DNA of 64,000 nt from Syntrophobacter fumaroxidans MPOB (GCF_000014965.1 NC_008554.1:3026001-3090000); one strand, 5' to 3'; positions 1 to 9,394 are shown, counted from the stretch's first letter. Notes: a model not told the origin generated them from the sequence alone. Numbers and translations are program-made.

Positions 1-258
1 AGGCTCTTAAGCATTGGATTGTCAAGGTGAAACCGATCCGGAGAGAGCCCTGCGCGAAAGGACCGCCATCAACATCCGGCAGCCGGTGGAGGGAATCCCG
101 AGAAGGAGGAGGGAACGTCGAATCGAGGAGGATCAGCGGGGGGAGGAATCGATCGGCACAAAGGCCGGTCCGGGAGCAAGTCGACGGGCAGTCCGCGGAT
201 CACCGGCCAGGGGGGGCGTCGCGGAGCCCGATCGATCGATGCACAATGGGCATACCCT

Positions 259-1215
259 TCAGAATCCTCCCTTTCGTTCGGCCTCATCGGCGAGGTTCCG
301 ATAGATGACCGCCAATTCGCGGTTGCATTCGGCCACCGGTGCCCCGTGCCTGGCGGCTTCCTCCACGGCCCTTTCGGCATCCTTCATCTGGCCGTCCTCG
401 CGCAGCAACTGTCCGAGAAACAGGAAGGCGTCTCCCCGGTCGGGTTTCAACGCGACGGCCGCCTGCATGTGAGCGATTGCCCCGGGCCGTTCTCCGAGGC
501 TCGCGGCGATCCGGGCCGCCCTGAGGCGGGCTTCGAAATCCGTCGGGTTATATCGCGCGGCTCGTTCATACCGCCGCAGGGCTTCGGCGCGCTCGCCGGA
601 TTTCTCCGCGATCTCACCGAGCCCGAAACAGGCGTTGGCGCAGGAAGCGTCCCTTTTCAGGGCTTCCCTGAAGACCTCCGCCGCCTCTGCCGGGCGGTCC
701 CGGCGGAGCAGGAAGAATCCGTACTGGCTCAACGGGGCGGAATCGTCCCGTGTTGCCTCGACACCGCGGCGAAACAGCCGTTCGGCCTCCTCATGGTCTC
801 CGGCCTGTTCCCGAATGGAAGCCAGGTTCACCCACGCAGCGGCATAATCGGGATGTCTGTCCACCAATTCCCGGTATATTTTCCCGGCCTCGTCCATTCT
901 CCCCTGGTCCTGGTAGATCACGGCGAGATTGAACTGCGCCTTCGGATCCCCCGGGTTTTGGCGGATGGCCTGCCGATACCCCTCGACGGCTTCCGGCAGC
1001 CGGTTCCTCCGGTGCTGTTCCACGGCGCGGTTGTAGTGGTCCGCTTTGCCCGCTGCGCACCCGTTCAAGCTCCAGATCAGGGCGAAAACCAGCCCCAACG
1101 CGCATCGCAACCCCGAAAACGGCACCACCGAGCCCGAGGGACTTTCCCCCTTCCGTTCCCCACAGCCCGCGTGAACGGACGGGCGGGACGACATTTTCGT
1201 TCTACTGCTTCCCAT
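259..1215 (-). CDS. TPR-repeat lipoprotein
   Basis: The N-terminus has a hydrophobic stretch ending in a lipobox-like LNGC followed by AAGK, so the protein is probably a lipid-anchored periplasmic or outer-membrane protein. About 40 residues precede the hydrophobic core, so the true start may lie further in. The rest is a run of 34-residue helical repeats with TPR signatures such as AQFNLAVIYQDQGRMDEA and FGLGEIAEKSGERAEALRRY, about six in all. The start lies 14 bases inside the end of mlaD, which indicates co-transcription with the Mla genes. A scaffold role in the envelope complex is inferred; no catalytic motif is visible. Confidence 0.75.
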   Translation of the reverse strand: MGSSRTKMSSRPSVHAGCGERKGESPSGSVVPFSGLRCALGLVFALIWSLNGCAAGKADHYNRAVEQHRRNRLPEAVEGYRQAIRQNPGDPKAQFNLAVIYQDQGRMDEAGKIYRELVDRHPDYAAAWVNLASIREQAGDHEEAERLFRRGVEATRDDSAPLSQYGFFLLRRDRPAEAAEVFREALKRDASCANACFGLGEIAEKSGERAEALRRYERAARYNPTDFEARLRAARIAASLGERPGAIAHMQAAVALKPDRGDAFLFLGQLLREDGQMKDAERAVEEAARHGAPVAECNRELAVIYRNLADEAERKGGF

Positions 1216-2203
1216 GCGGTCCGATCCTTCCTTTTTCGCGCCATTGATCGGTGCCCTGGGCGGGATAGACGGCGAACGTCCCGTCTTCCTTCCACACGAT
1301 CTTCCAGGGATGCGCGCGCAGATCCTCGCTCATCCCTTCCAGGTTGCGGGATGTCCCGCTGAGATGCCTGAACATCGATGCGACGTCCTCCTGGCTGGAA
1401 GTGAGCATGGAGCGGGCGACCTTCACGGTGCTCTGCGCTTCGGCAACCCCCTGCCCGATTTGGGCGAGGGTCTCGTTGATCCGGTTCTCCACGGATTCGA
1501 GCCTTTTTTGCAGCCCGCGGTTGGTTTCCCGCAATTCCTTGAGAAGCGCCCTCAGATCCTTGCCGCCCTCCCCGGACGTCTCTTTCAGGTTCTCCGCAAA
1601 CGCACTGATTTTCGCCAGGACCTTCTTGAGATCCTTGCCGTTGTCCCTCATGTCCACCAGGAACCCGTTGGCGTTCCTGATGGCATCGGTGAGCGCGGAT
1701 TCGGTGCGGACTTCACGGACCAGCTTGTGGGTCTCGTTGATGAGGTCTCCCAGGCGGGCAACCACGGCGTGCCCGGTTTCCATCACTTCCGAAAGGGATG
1801 AGGGGCCTTTTCCTTCAAGGGTTTCCCCGGGACCCAGCAGTTCGGCGTCGGGCGAGCCGGGTGAGATCTCGACGTACTTGGCGCCCATCATGCCCAGATT
1901 GCGGATATCCGCGCGCGAATCCTTTCTGACCCTGGCATCGGGACTGATCGTCACCGTCACCGCGATGCGATCGCTGGCTCCCTGGGCGATCCTGATATTC
2001 GAGACCTCTCCGACCTCGAGCCCCGCGTACCATACCGGAGACCCTTTCGTAATGCCGTCAGCGTAAGGGAACAGCAGTTCGATGGTCTTCTTTTTGTACC
2101 AAAGCGACCGAAGATCGCTCACAGCGAAGATCCCCGCCATCAGCACGACAAATGAAACCAGAATGAGCAACCCGACCCTGATTTCCGACCGAAAAACCTG
2201 CAT
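1202..2203 (-). CDS. mlaD: MlaD/MCE-family lipid-binding protein
   Basis: 333 residues. A short cytoplasmic N-terminus is followed by one membrane segment (about residues 12-30) and then an MCE domain (about 35-115) with typical wording such as GSPVWYAGLEVGEV and LGMMGAKYVEISPGSP. After that comes a long helical, coiled-coil-rich tail (about 150-290). MCE proteins of this type form the periplasmic lipid-binding ring on an MlaE permease, moving phospholipids between inner and outer membrane. It follows mlaF and mlaE on the same strand, but 244 bp containing a dispersed repeat separate it from mlaF. The tail is longer than in E. coli MlaD (183 aa), closer to larger MCE proteins. Confidence 0.88.
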   Translation of the reverse strand: MQVFRSEIRVGLLILVSFVVLMAGIFAVSDLRSLWYKKKTIELLFPYADGITKGSPVWYAGLEVGEVSNIRIAQGASDRIAVTVTISPDARVRKDSRADIRNLGMMGAKYVEISPGSPDAELLGPGETLEGKGPSSLSEVMETGHAVVARLGDLINETHKLVREVRTESALTDAIRNANGFLVDMRDNGKDLKKVLAKISAFAENLKETSGEGGKDLRALLKELRETNRGLQKRLESVENRINETLAQIGQGVAEAQSTVKVARSMLTSSQEDVASMFRHLSGTSRNLEGMSEDLRAHPWKIVWKEDGTFAVYPAQGTDQWREKGRIGPHGKQ

Positions 2204-2224
2204 CAGCCATTCTCCGGATACTTA

Positions 2225-2248
2225 GGGGTCAAACCTACACTTTTCACA
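2225..2248 (+). repeat. Dispersed 24-bp repeat, copy 1
   Basis: A 24-bp sequence beginning GGGGTCAAACC and ending TTTTCACA. It recurs exactly at 22141-22164 and 54728-54751. Here it lies in the gap between mlaD and mlaF, and about 45 bp downstream is AGCGAAGCATGAAAA, a motif also found in the other repeat family of this window. No coding role is seen. Confidence 0.8.
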
Positions 2249-2447
2249 TATTTACATTTTTCACAAATCGTCATGAGCCCGGGCTCACAGCGAAGCATGA
2301 AAATTTCTCAGGCCGAGGGTATTTTCACACAAATTATCATTCGCGGGGGGCACCCTTGAACGATGAAGATCGGCCTCACGACCGCGTGACCCGAGGCCGC
2401 CCGATTACATTTTCTCCGTGACTCGACAGAGAAAGCTCCGCCCACGA

Positions 2448-3254
2448 TCACTCCATGTCCAGGAGGTCTTCGAGGTAGTCCCGGCTGGACTGGCGCAGCG
2501 GTATAGGCCCATCGGGGCTGCCCGCTATGAATTGCTGGACAAGCGGGTCGGTGGATTCCCTTATCGCTTCCGGAGGACCGTCGGCCACCACCTTGCCCCG
2601 GTAGAGCACCACCATCCGGTGCGCGATCTTGAACGCGCTTCGGGTATCGTGGGTCACCACCACGGACGTGATGTTCATCCGATGACTGAGGTCCATGATG
2701 AGTTGATCGATCACCCCGCTCACCACCGGGTCCAGCCCCGAGGTGGGTTCGTCGTAAAAGACGATCTCGGGATCGAGCGCCAGGGCTCGAGCCAGGGCCA
2801 CCCGCTTTTGCATGCCGCCGCTCAACTGGGAGGGCTTCAAGTGTTCGAAATCACGGAGCCCGACCAGTTCGAGCTTCATTTTGACCATCACCCCGATGAT
2901 CTTCTCGTCGAGCTTGGTGTGCTCGCGCAGCGGCAGGGCGATATTGTCGTGAACGCTCAGGGAATTGAGCAGGGCTCCCATTTGGAAGAGCATTCCGAAG
3001 CGCTTCCGGTAAGCGTCCAGCTCGGTTTCGTCGAACCTGGTGATGTCCTTGCCCTTCACCAGAATCTCACCCGAATCGGGACGCATGATCCCGATGAGAT
3101 GCCGCAGGAGAGTGGTCTTGCCGCAGCCGCTTCCCCCCATGATGGCCGTCACCTTGCCCGTTTCCACGGTCATGTCGATCCCGTCCAGGACAACCCTGCC
3201 GTCAAAGCTCTTCACGAGCTTACGAACCTGAATCATCGGCTGGTTTTCGGCCAT
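2448..3254 (-). CDS. mlaF: ABC transporter ATPase, MlaF-type
   Basis: 268 residues from the ATG at 3254; an in-frame GTG at 3272 is an alternative. Walker A reads GGSGCGKTTLLRHLIG, the signature is LSGGMQKRVALARAL and Walker B is EIVFYDEPTSGLDPV, all in MlaF spacing. It would energise lipid transport by the MlaE permease encoded directly upstream, with no gap between the genes. The C-terminal extension ending in DYLEDLLDME is usual for MlaF-type ATPases. Confidence 0.93.
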   Translation of the reverse strand: MAENQPMIQVRKLVKSFDGRVVLDGIDMTVETGKVTAIMGGSGCGKTTLLRHLIGIMRPDSGEILVKGKDITRFDETELDAYRKRFGMLFQMGALLNSLSVHDNIALPLREHTKLDEKIIGVMVKMKLELVGLRDFEHLKPSQLSGGMQKRVALARALALDPEIVFYDEPTSGLDPVVSGVIDQLIMDLSHRMNITSVVVTHDTRSAFKIAHRMVVLYRGKVVADGPPEAIRESTDPLVQQFIAGSPDGPIPLRQSSRDYLEDLLDME

Positions 3255-3272
3255 CGCACCGCAACCCGTCAC

Positions 3273-4073
3273 TCAGAAAAAGAGATAGAAAACGGTGGTG
3301 AAAAAACAATCCGCCAGGATGATGCTGATCAGGGACGTCACCACGGAAATCATGGTGGCCTTGCCCACCCCTTCGGCACCTCCACGCACCACGAAAGCCA
3401 TGTAGCAACCGACCATGGCGATGATGCCGGCAAAGACCACGCTCTTGGTCAATCCCGTGAGGATATCCTTGAGCAGCAGCGCGTCAATCGTATTCTGGAT
3501 ATAAAGCGAGGAACGAATCCCCACCGCCGTCGTGCCCACGGCGTAGCCGCCGATCATGCCGATCAGGTCTGCGAGAACGGTGAGGCACGGAAGCATTACC
3601 AGCATGGCGATGAACCGCGGCACGACCAGGTAGGCGACGGGATTGATCGCCATGACTTCCAGCGCCAGGATTTCCTCGGTGACGAGCATGGTCCCGAGCT
3701 CCGCCGTGAAGGCCGCGCTGACCCGCCCGGCAACAACGATCGCCGTCAGCAGAGGCGCCATTTCCCGGGTTAGGGCCACGCCGGCGAGGCTGGCCGCATA
3801 GTTGATCGCCCCGAATTTTTCCAGCTGGTAGGCGGTCTGAAGCACGAGAATGATGCCGATCACGAAGGACACCAGCGCAACGATAGGAATCGACTTCACC
3901 CCCACCTCATCCATCTGGATCAGCGCCGCCCTGAGACGCAGAGGTTTGCCCTGCAACGGCTTGACGATCGCCCATCGCATGGTGTCCCGAAAGAGGTAGG
4001 CGATACTGGTCAAATGCCGCAGGAAAAGAATCGTTGTGCTCTCGGAGCGTTCATGGGCAGCCGATTCACTCAC
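3273..4073 (-). CDS. mlaE: ABC transporter permease, MlaE-type
   Basis: 266 residues with five to six hydrophobic segments. It carries the conserved MlaE/YrbE core, for example REMAPLLTAIVVAGRVSAAF, AELGTMLVTEEILAL and NPVAYLVVPR. It is the inner-membrane permease of the Mla transporter. The GTG start overlaps the stop codon of the STAS gene, with a purine-rich ribosome-binding region (AAGGAGAAGGAAAGG) just before it, so translation is probably coupled to the upstream STAS gene. Confidence 0.93.
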   Translation of the reverse strand: MSESAAHERSESTTILFLRHLTSIAYLFRDTMRWAIVKPLQGKPLRLRAALIQMDEVGVKSIPIVALVSFVIGIILVLQTAYQLEKFGAINYAASLAGVALTREMAPLLTAIVVAGRVSAAFTAELGTMLVTEEILALEVMAINPVAYLVVPRFIAMLVMLPCLTVLADLIGMIGGYAVGTTAVGIRSSLYIQNTIDALLLKDILTGLTKSVVFAGIIAMVGCYMAFVVRGGAEGVGKATMISVVTSLISIILADCFFTTVFYLFF

Positions 4074-4414
4074 GCCTTTCCTTCTCCTTCAAAGAGCCCC
4101 TCCAGGCTGGGAATCATTTCGAAGACATTCTTCAAATAGGCCAAATCGAACACGGCCTCGACCGCGGGAGTGGCCCCGGCCAGGGTGAAGCGGACGTTGT
4201 TCTTGCGGGAAAGCTGAAGACCCTCCACAAAAGTAGCGATTCCGGAACTGTCCACGTAGGGAACCCGTGACAGGTCGACGACGATGTGCGTCGGTTCGTC
4301 CTTGAAGAGGGGCAGCAGAGCGTTCCTGACGTCCGGCGAGTTGCTCATGTCCAACTCCCCTTCCAGGCTCATGACGAAAACCCGGGCATTTCTTCTTGCG
4401 ACCTCAATTTTCAC
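4070..4414 (-). CDS. STAS-domain protein (anti-sigma antagonist or MlaB-like)
   Basis: 114 residues, one STAS domain. The phosphorylatable serine motif is present as VPYVDSSGIATF (about residues 57-68). Such domains either bind anti-sigma kinases (SpoIIAA/RsbV) or, as MlaB, bind the ATPase of the Mla transporter. Position argues for both: a partner-switch kinase and phosphatase are just upstream, and mlaE overlaps its 3' end. Its own start overlaps the kinase stop codon. Which partner it serves cannot be decided from sequence. Confidence 0.88.
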   Translation of the reverse strand: MKIEVARRNARVFVMSLEGELDMSNSPDVRNALLPLFKDEPTHIVVDLSRVPYVDSSGIATFVEGLQLSRKNNVRFTLAGATPAVEAVFDLAYLKNVFEMIPSLEGLFEGEGKA

Positions 4415-4854
4415 TTCCTGGGCTCCTCCCTGTGGGTTCTGTATTTGACGAGCCTGAGCAACATCCCTCCATCGGCAGGGATGTCGTAGGTGATCTCATC
4501 CATCGCGCTCCTGATAAAGTGCAGTCCCAGCCCGCCGGGCTTGACTTCCTGGAGATCCCGCGGTGCGAAACCATCCGGGTCCGCCGGAATCCCGAAGTCC
4601 CTGATACCGATCTCGAGTCGATCCTCGTGGGCGGTGAAGGTGATGACAATCCTCTTGTCCGGGCTGTTCGCGTAGGCGTGGCGAATCACATTGGTGCAGG
4701 CTTCATCCACCGCCAGCACCATCCGGTTGACGTCCTCGGGCGGATAGTCCATGCGTTGGGCCAACCGTTCCACAACCCCCCGCACCAGGAAGAGCGACGC
4801 CGGATCGGTCGGAATGTCAAGAATAACCGGACCACTGAGTTGCAGCAAGGACAT
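4411..4854 (-). CDS. Anti-sigma factor-type serine kinase (RsbW/SpoIIAB-like ATPase)
   Basis: 147 residues starting MSLLQLSG. The open frame continues far upstream, but this ATG overlaps the phosphatase stop codon as TAATG, the expected start for a coupled gene. GHKL ATPase motifs are visible: N-box VDEACTNVIRHAY, G1 box IGIRDFGIP and the glycine-rich GGLGLHFI. Kinases of this family phosphorylate a STAS antagonist and sequester a sigma factor or another partner. The presumed substrate is the next gene; no sigma factor is encoded nearby. Confidence 0.88.
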   Translation of the reverse strand: MSLLQLSGPVILDIPTDPASLFLVRGVVERLAQRMDYPPEDVNRMVLAVDEACTNVIRHAYANSPDKRIVITFTAHEDRLEIGIRDFGIPADPDGFAPRDLQEVKPGGLGLHFIRSAMDEITYDIPADGGMLLRLVKYRTHREEPRK

Positions 4855-6170
4855 TATGGTTTCCCGACCCCTATCAGAACCATGGTTGTGTCGTCCGCCG
4901 GAGGACACTGCCCCACGAACTCGTTCAAGGCATCCATCAGGCGACGGTGCACTTCCGCGATCCCACCGCGTGCCGGACATACCGCCGCCTGCACTCGTTC
5001 CCAGCCGAACCGCTCCCCGCACGCGCTTTTCGCATCGACGAGGCCGTCCGTAAACAGCAGCAGGCGATCCCCCCGCTTCAACCGCAGGCTCCTGGAAACG
5101 TAGGCGCAGTCGTCCAGGATTCCGAGGGGAGGGCCGCCTACTCCCCGAACCGGAACAAATTCCCCGCCCGCCTCGTTCCAGAGCACCGGCGGAATATGCC
5201 CCGCGTTGACGTAATCGATTCTCGAATCCGAGGAATCCAGGACCATGTACAGCAGCGTGACGAACATTCCCCGGCGGCTCTGTTCGAACAAAAGCCGATT
5301 CATCTGCCGCATCAGGATGGCCGGCTCCTTTTCGCGGACCGCCAGCAGGCGGAAGTCGGACATCAGCTTGGCCATGCACAGCGCCGAAGCGACCCCCTTG
5401 CCCGAGACGTCTCCGATGAGAATGCCCAGGCGGTCTCCACCGAGCGGGATGAAATCGTAGAAGTCTCCCCCTATCGCGAGGGCGGGCCGGTAGTGGGCAT
5501 GAAACGTGTACCCGGGCATCTCCGGAATACTCTGGGGCAGGAAACTCAACTGAATGCTCGTGGCGAAAGCGAGGTCGCTCTCCATCTGCTGTTTGCGCAA
5601 AAGGTCCCGGTGCATGCGCGCGTTCTCGATGGCAATGGCCGCATGATCGCACAGCAACCCCAGCGTTTCCTCGTCCTCCGCCACAAAGGACGTTCCGTCC
5701 AGGCGGTTGATGACCTGGGAGACCCCGATGACGCGGTCCTTGATCTTCAGCGGCACGCACAGCATCGAGTGTGTCCGGTAGCCGGTCTTGCGGTCGAACT
5801 CCTGGTGAAACCGGGCGTCGCGGTAGACGTCTTCGATGAGCAGCGGCTTGCCGGTCTGGAACACGTGGCCCGCAATGCCGTCCCCTTTGCGCAACCGGAA
5901 GCCCGCTTTCAGTTTCCCGGCCACTGGTCCCTGCGCCACCGCGAACACCAGCTCGTCCGTGGCTTCGTCGACCAGCATGAGACTACAGGCATCCGCCTTC
6001 AGGATGGACCGGGACGTGGTCATGATGTTTTCGAGAACCTCGTCCAGCTCCAGTGTCGAATTGATCAGAGCGGATGTTCTGAAACATTCCCTAAGGTTAT
6101 CGATGCGCTCGCGGTACCGCTCCATTTCCGCGGCATGCAGGCCTTCGGGCTCCCGTGTTCCCGATTCCAT
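4854..6170 (-). CDS. GAF-domain PP2C-type serine phosphatase (RsbU/SpoIIE family)
   Basis: 438 residues. A coiled-coil N-terminus (about 10-45) leads into a GAF sensor domain (about 45-190), then a SpoIIE/PPM phosphatase domain (about 225-435). Metal-binding acidic motifs are present: IGGDFYDFIPLG, IGDVSGKGVASAL and a C-terminal GQCPPADDTTMV. It would dephosphorylate the downstream STAS protein in response to a ligand of the GAF domain. It is the first gene of the minus-strand run that continues through the kinase, STAS, MlaE and MlaF genes. Confidence 0.9.
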   Translation of the reverse strand: MESGTREPEGLHAAEMERYRERIDNLRECFRTSALINSTLELDEVLENIMTTSRSILKADACSLMLVDEATDELVFAVAQGPVAGKLKAGFRLRKGDGIAGHVFQTGKPLLIEDVYRDARFHQEFDRKTGYRTHSMLCVPLKIKDRVIGVSQVINRLDGTSFVAEDEETLGLLCDHAAIAIENARMHRDLLRKQQMESDLAFATSIQLSFLPQSIPEMPGYTFHAHYRPALAIGGDFYDFIPLGGDRLGILIGDVSGKGVASALCMAKLMSDFRLLAVREKEPAILMRQMNRLLFEQSRRGMFVTLLYMVLDSSDSRIDYVNAGHIPPVLWNEAGGEFVPVRGVGGPPLGILDDCAYVSRSLRLKRGDRLLLFTDGLVDAKSACGERFGWERVQAAVCPARGGIAEVHRRLMDALNEFVGQCPPADDTTMVLIGVGKP

Positions 6171-6272
6171 GCCACCCCCCCGTGATCGTCATCCGGCGTT
6201 ACCGACAGACGCCGCAGCCCCAATCCGGCCTGCGGCGCGGCCCAAGGTTGCGGGTCTCAACGCCACCGCCGA

Positions 6273-7370
6273 CTATTCCTGCTTCACAATGTTCACAACG
6301 GCTCCGTCGACGAGATGTTCCCCTCCTTCGATCACAACCCGTTCGTCACCCGTCAAGCCCTTCTTGATCTCGATCGTCTCGCCCGACTCCGCACCCGTTT
6401 CAACCGGCCGGGCAAAAACCTTTTTCTGCTCCGGAACGCAGACATAAACCACGGCGACGCCCTGATCGTTCCGAACGACGGCTTTTCCGGGGACCGTAAG
6501 GATATCCACGGTCTTGTCATTCTCGATGCAGACCTCGGCGCTCATCCCGTCGCGCAGGATTCGCTTAGGGTTGTTCACCTCGATTTTCAGGGGAAAGCCA
6601 CCTGTTGCGGGATCCTCCCTCAAGCCCACCATTTTCACCTCGCCGGGAAAAGTCCGTCCAGGCAAAGAAGGAATCAGAACCCTGGCGGATTGATTTTGTC
6701 GAAAATGAACGATCTCTTGCTCCGGAACGGTCACCCTCACATTCACACGATCGATGTCCACAACGGTGAACACCGGATACCCGGCGACGACCGTTTGTTC
6801 CGGCTTGACCCGGCGACTCACCACCACGCCCTTGATCGGACTGGTGAGCCGAGTCTCCGTCAAGCGTCTGCGGGCCGCCCGGAGTCTGCTTTCGGCGCGA
6901 ACCAGAGCCGCTTTGGCAGCCTCGCTCGCCGTTTCATACTTCTTGAAATCGCTGGGAGAAAGGCTTTTCTTCTTGTAGAGCCGTTTCATGTGGCGATACT
7001 TGGCCTCAGCCCGTGTGGCCTTGACCCGAGCCTCGGCGCTTTTGTCGATGGCGGCGTCGACGGCCTGTTTGAACGGCACCGCGTTGAGCTCGGCAACGAC
7101 CTGTTGCGCCCTCACCGCATCGCCTTCCTTGAAGTGCACTTGGACCACCTTACCGGGAACCCTGAACGCAAGGTCCACCTTTTCTCTTGCTTCCACAGTG
7201 CCGCCGGCATTGAAAACGGATGCCCGCCTGCTCTTTTGAACGGTCTGCACGCGCACGGAAACGACATCCGGCACCTGTCCGGTTTTCCCGGCAGACTGCT
7301 CCGAATCCCGACATGAGGTCGAGACGAGAAAAAGAAGAGTGATCGACAGGAGCAGTGCCCTTGACGGCAT
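6273..7370 (-). CDS. RND efflux periplasmic adaptor lipoprotein
   Basis: 365 residues from ATG 7370, chosen because TGAGGTGATT gives a ribosome-binding site and a lipoprotein signal follows (hydrophobic stretch ending LVSTSCRDS). The open frame extends upstream but lacks coding character. Domain order is HlyD/AcrA-like: lipoyl half-motif (VDLAFRVPGKVVQVHFKEGD), helical hairpin (about 95-165), second lipoyl half (LTSPIKGVVVSRRVKPEQTV), beta barrel and membrane-proximal domain. No RND pump or outer-membrane channel gene is adjacent; the next gene downstream is the phosphatase. It may serve a pump encoded elsewhere. Confidence 0.87.
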   Translation of the reverse strand: MPSRALLLSITLLFLVSTSCRDSEQSAGKTGQVPDVVSVRVQTVQKSRRASVFNAGGTVEAREKVDLAFRVPGKVVQVHFKEGDAVRAQQVVAELNAVPFKQAVDAAIDKSAEARVKATRAEAKYRHMKRLYKKKSLSPSDFKKYETASEAAKAALVRAESRLRAARRRLTETRLTSPIKGVVVSRRVKPEQTVVAGYPVFTVVDIDRVNVRVTVPEQEIVHFRQNQSARVLIPSLPGRTFPGEVKMVGLREDPATGGFPLKIEVNNPKRILRDGMSAEVCIENDKTVDILTVPGKAVVRNDQGVAVVYVCVPEQKKVFARPVETGAESGETIEIKKGLTGDERVVIEGGEHLVDGAVVNIVKQE

Positions 7371-7981
7371 AATCACCTCATCAGGATATTTCAACATGCC
7401 AGTCAGTTCGACGCATATCCGGCATTTTACGCGATATGCACCGGGGGCGGCCATCCGCTGCCCCTCCACTGTGTGAATGGCTTCATATATCCTGATGTCC
7501 GCCGTTGTGCAATGCCGTACTCGCTCGAACCGGAAAGACCTTCGAGTATTCCGGCCCGGAGCCGCCGTCCGCTGTCGGCGCCGGGGACACACCGCACTGC
7601 CGTCAGCCGGAGATTTCGTTCGATTGCGGCAGGGGCGTTCCTTTTGACGTTGGGGGTCGAAGAGAGGGGGAGCGGGGGGCACTGCAGCGGGTTGCGGTCG
7701 GACCCGTTCCCGGCAGCTTTTCGCGGCTTGGATCACCCGACTTGCCGTGACCGGATTGCGGAACTTGACGCACACAACTCGGGCAGCAGCGGGCGAACGA
7801 CTCCGGAGGAAGGTCGGAAGGGGACCGGACGGGGCCTCGTCGTCGGCCCGTCCGGCGCTTGCACGAAAAGCTGAACAGATGGAGCGCACCGTTTCATACC
7901 GGCCCACCTGGAAAACGGATTCCCAGGTGAATCAGTCTCGATGCCTCGCGGGTGCGGTGCGATCTTGAACGCGAATCGGCA
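7371..7981. other. Non-coding stretch between the adaptor and radical SAM genes
   Basis: About 610 bp with no convincing gene; the open frames here are unsupported by ribosome-binding sites or recognisable protein. The right end (about 7903-7985) is a degenerate inverted copy of the dispersed repeat seen at 9970-10058, recognisable by ACCTGGAAAACGGATT and GCCTCGCGGGTG. Confidence 0.6.
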
Positions 7982-9394
7982 TCAGGCCGGCGCTTGTTTG
8001 GACACCATACAGTTGAACGTCTCTTCCGTCTCGTCCCTCCAGCCGCCCCAAAGGTAGGCGTCCTCGCGTTGTGCCGCGATCACGCGGAAGGCGTAACGCA
8101 CCTGTTCCTCGTAAAACGCGCAATAGGGACTCGGAGCGTTCAGCGTGCCGGAAACCGCCTTGACTTCCGCCGGGCAGGGCGCGCCGCAGAAATGCCTGAT
8201 CGCGCACCCGGCGCACGGCACGATTTCCTCCACCTTCCTCCCGGTAACGGCCCGAAAGGGAGCGCTCTCGAGAATGCCGGACAGATCATCCCGGAAGAGA
8301 TTGCCGCCCTTGAACTCTTGAAAACCAATGAACTCACTGCACGGGAACACGTCGCCCTGCGCCGATACGGCGAAAAAGCACCGACCGCCTCCACAGGGCG
8401 AAATGTCGCACATGAGCCGCCGTCCCGTCGGGCCGATGATGCCTGCCAGCACGTTGGCAAAATTGGCGACAACCAGTTTTCGCCCGGTCTCGACGTACAA
8501 TTCGTGCGCACGGTCCAGCGCACGGCAGAAACGCTCCGCCAGCACCCGGTCGGACGGTTTGAGGTCCCTGCCGCCCTGCTGCGTGCAGCGGACCGGGTTG
8601 AACATCACCGTGGCGATGCCCCGTTGGTGGTAGAAATCCACCATGGCGGGCAAAGTGTGGACGTTGCCGCGCGTCACCGTTGTGATCACATTGAAGGCCG
8701 GATAAGATGCCAGCTTCTCGATCACCTCCGAGACCCGCTCGAACCCGCCCGTTCCGCTCCAGTTCCTGCGCGTGAGGTTCGCCACGTCCGCGGTCGGAGC
8801 GTCGAGCGAAACCCCGATGCCGACGCCGTGATCCTTCAGGAAGGCTATGGCCTCGTCGTCCAGCAGCATCCCGTTGCTCTGGATGCCGAAGGTGAAGTCA
8901 TCGCGGAACCTTTCCATTCCGGCGAAAATCGCTTCCTTCGCCATCAGCGGTTCGCTTCCGTGGAAGATCAGCTGGGGCCGCGCGCCCGCAGGCATGATCC
9001 CGCAAAACCAGGACTTGAGGCGTTCCAGGGCCGAGCAGACCTCCTCCGGCGTCATGGTCTTCCCGTTGCGACGCAACTCCTCCGGCAGGTAGCAATAGCT
9101 GCAGTTGAAGTTGCACCGGTCCGTCGGGTTGAAGTAAACGGCCGAAGGCTTCAGGCCGAAGCGAAGATGCCCCATTTCCTCCCGGAAGGAATCGGCCCGG
9201 GCGCGGAGGTCGCCGACGAGCTCCCCGGCAAGGGCGTTGCCGAGGGCATGGCGTTCGACCAGCGCCCACCAGGCCAGGTCCGGTTCGACGACAGCCACCC
9301 GGTTCGGGTCGCCGAAATCCAGGACGGCCAGACCGGGCCCGTAACCGGTGTTCGCGTACAGAGTCGAAGGACTGTGTTCTCGTGCGGTATTCAT
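7982..9394 (-). CDS. Peptide-modifying radical SAM/SPASM enzyme, CbpB-like
   Basis: 470 residues. The radical SAM cysteines are at about residues 94, 98 and 101 in RCNFNCSYCYLP, with FHGSEPLMAKE as the SAM-binding glycine region. The C-terminal SPASM domain is cysteine-rich, including CDISPCGGGRC and CAGCAIRHFCGAPCPAE, which would hold auxiliary iron-sulfur clusters. The start has AAGGA upstream and lies 9 nt after the stop of a 35-residue peptide that is the probable substrate. Both genes follow a cobalamin riboswitch. I recall a peptide/maturase pair named CbpA/CbpB with this architecture; the assignment is from memory. The chemistry performed is unknown. Confidence 0.82.
   Translation of the reverse strand: MNTAREHSPSTLYANTGYGPGLAVLDFGDPNRVAVVEPDLAWWALVERHALGNALAGELVGDLRARADSFREEMGHLRFGLKPSAVYFNPTDRCNFNCSYCYLPEELRRNGKTMTPEEVCSALERLKSWFCGIMPAGARPQLIFHGSEPLMAKEAIFAGMERFRDDFTFGIQSNGMLLDDEAIAFLKDHGVGIGVSLDAPTADVANLTRRNWSGTGGFERVSEVIEKLASYPAFNVITTVTRGNVHTLPAMVDFYHQRGIATVMFNPVRCTQQGGRDLKPSDRVLAERFCRALDRAHELYVETGRKLVVANFANVLAGIIGPTGRRLMCDISPCGGGRCFFAVSAQGDVFPCSEFIGFQEFKGGNLFRDDLSGILESAPFRAVTGRKVEEIVPCAGCAIRHFCGAPCPAEVKAVSGTLNAPSPYCAFYEEQVRYAFRVIAAQREDAYLWGGWRDETEETFNCMVSKQAPA

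Noticed and set aside
2418-3773. 451-codon plus-strand open frame
   Set aside because: Antisense to mlaF and mlaE, whose motifs are unmistakable.
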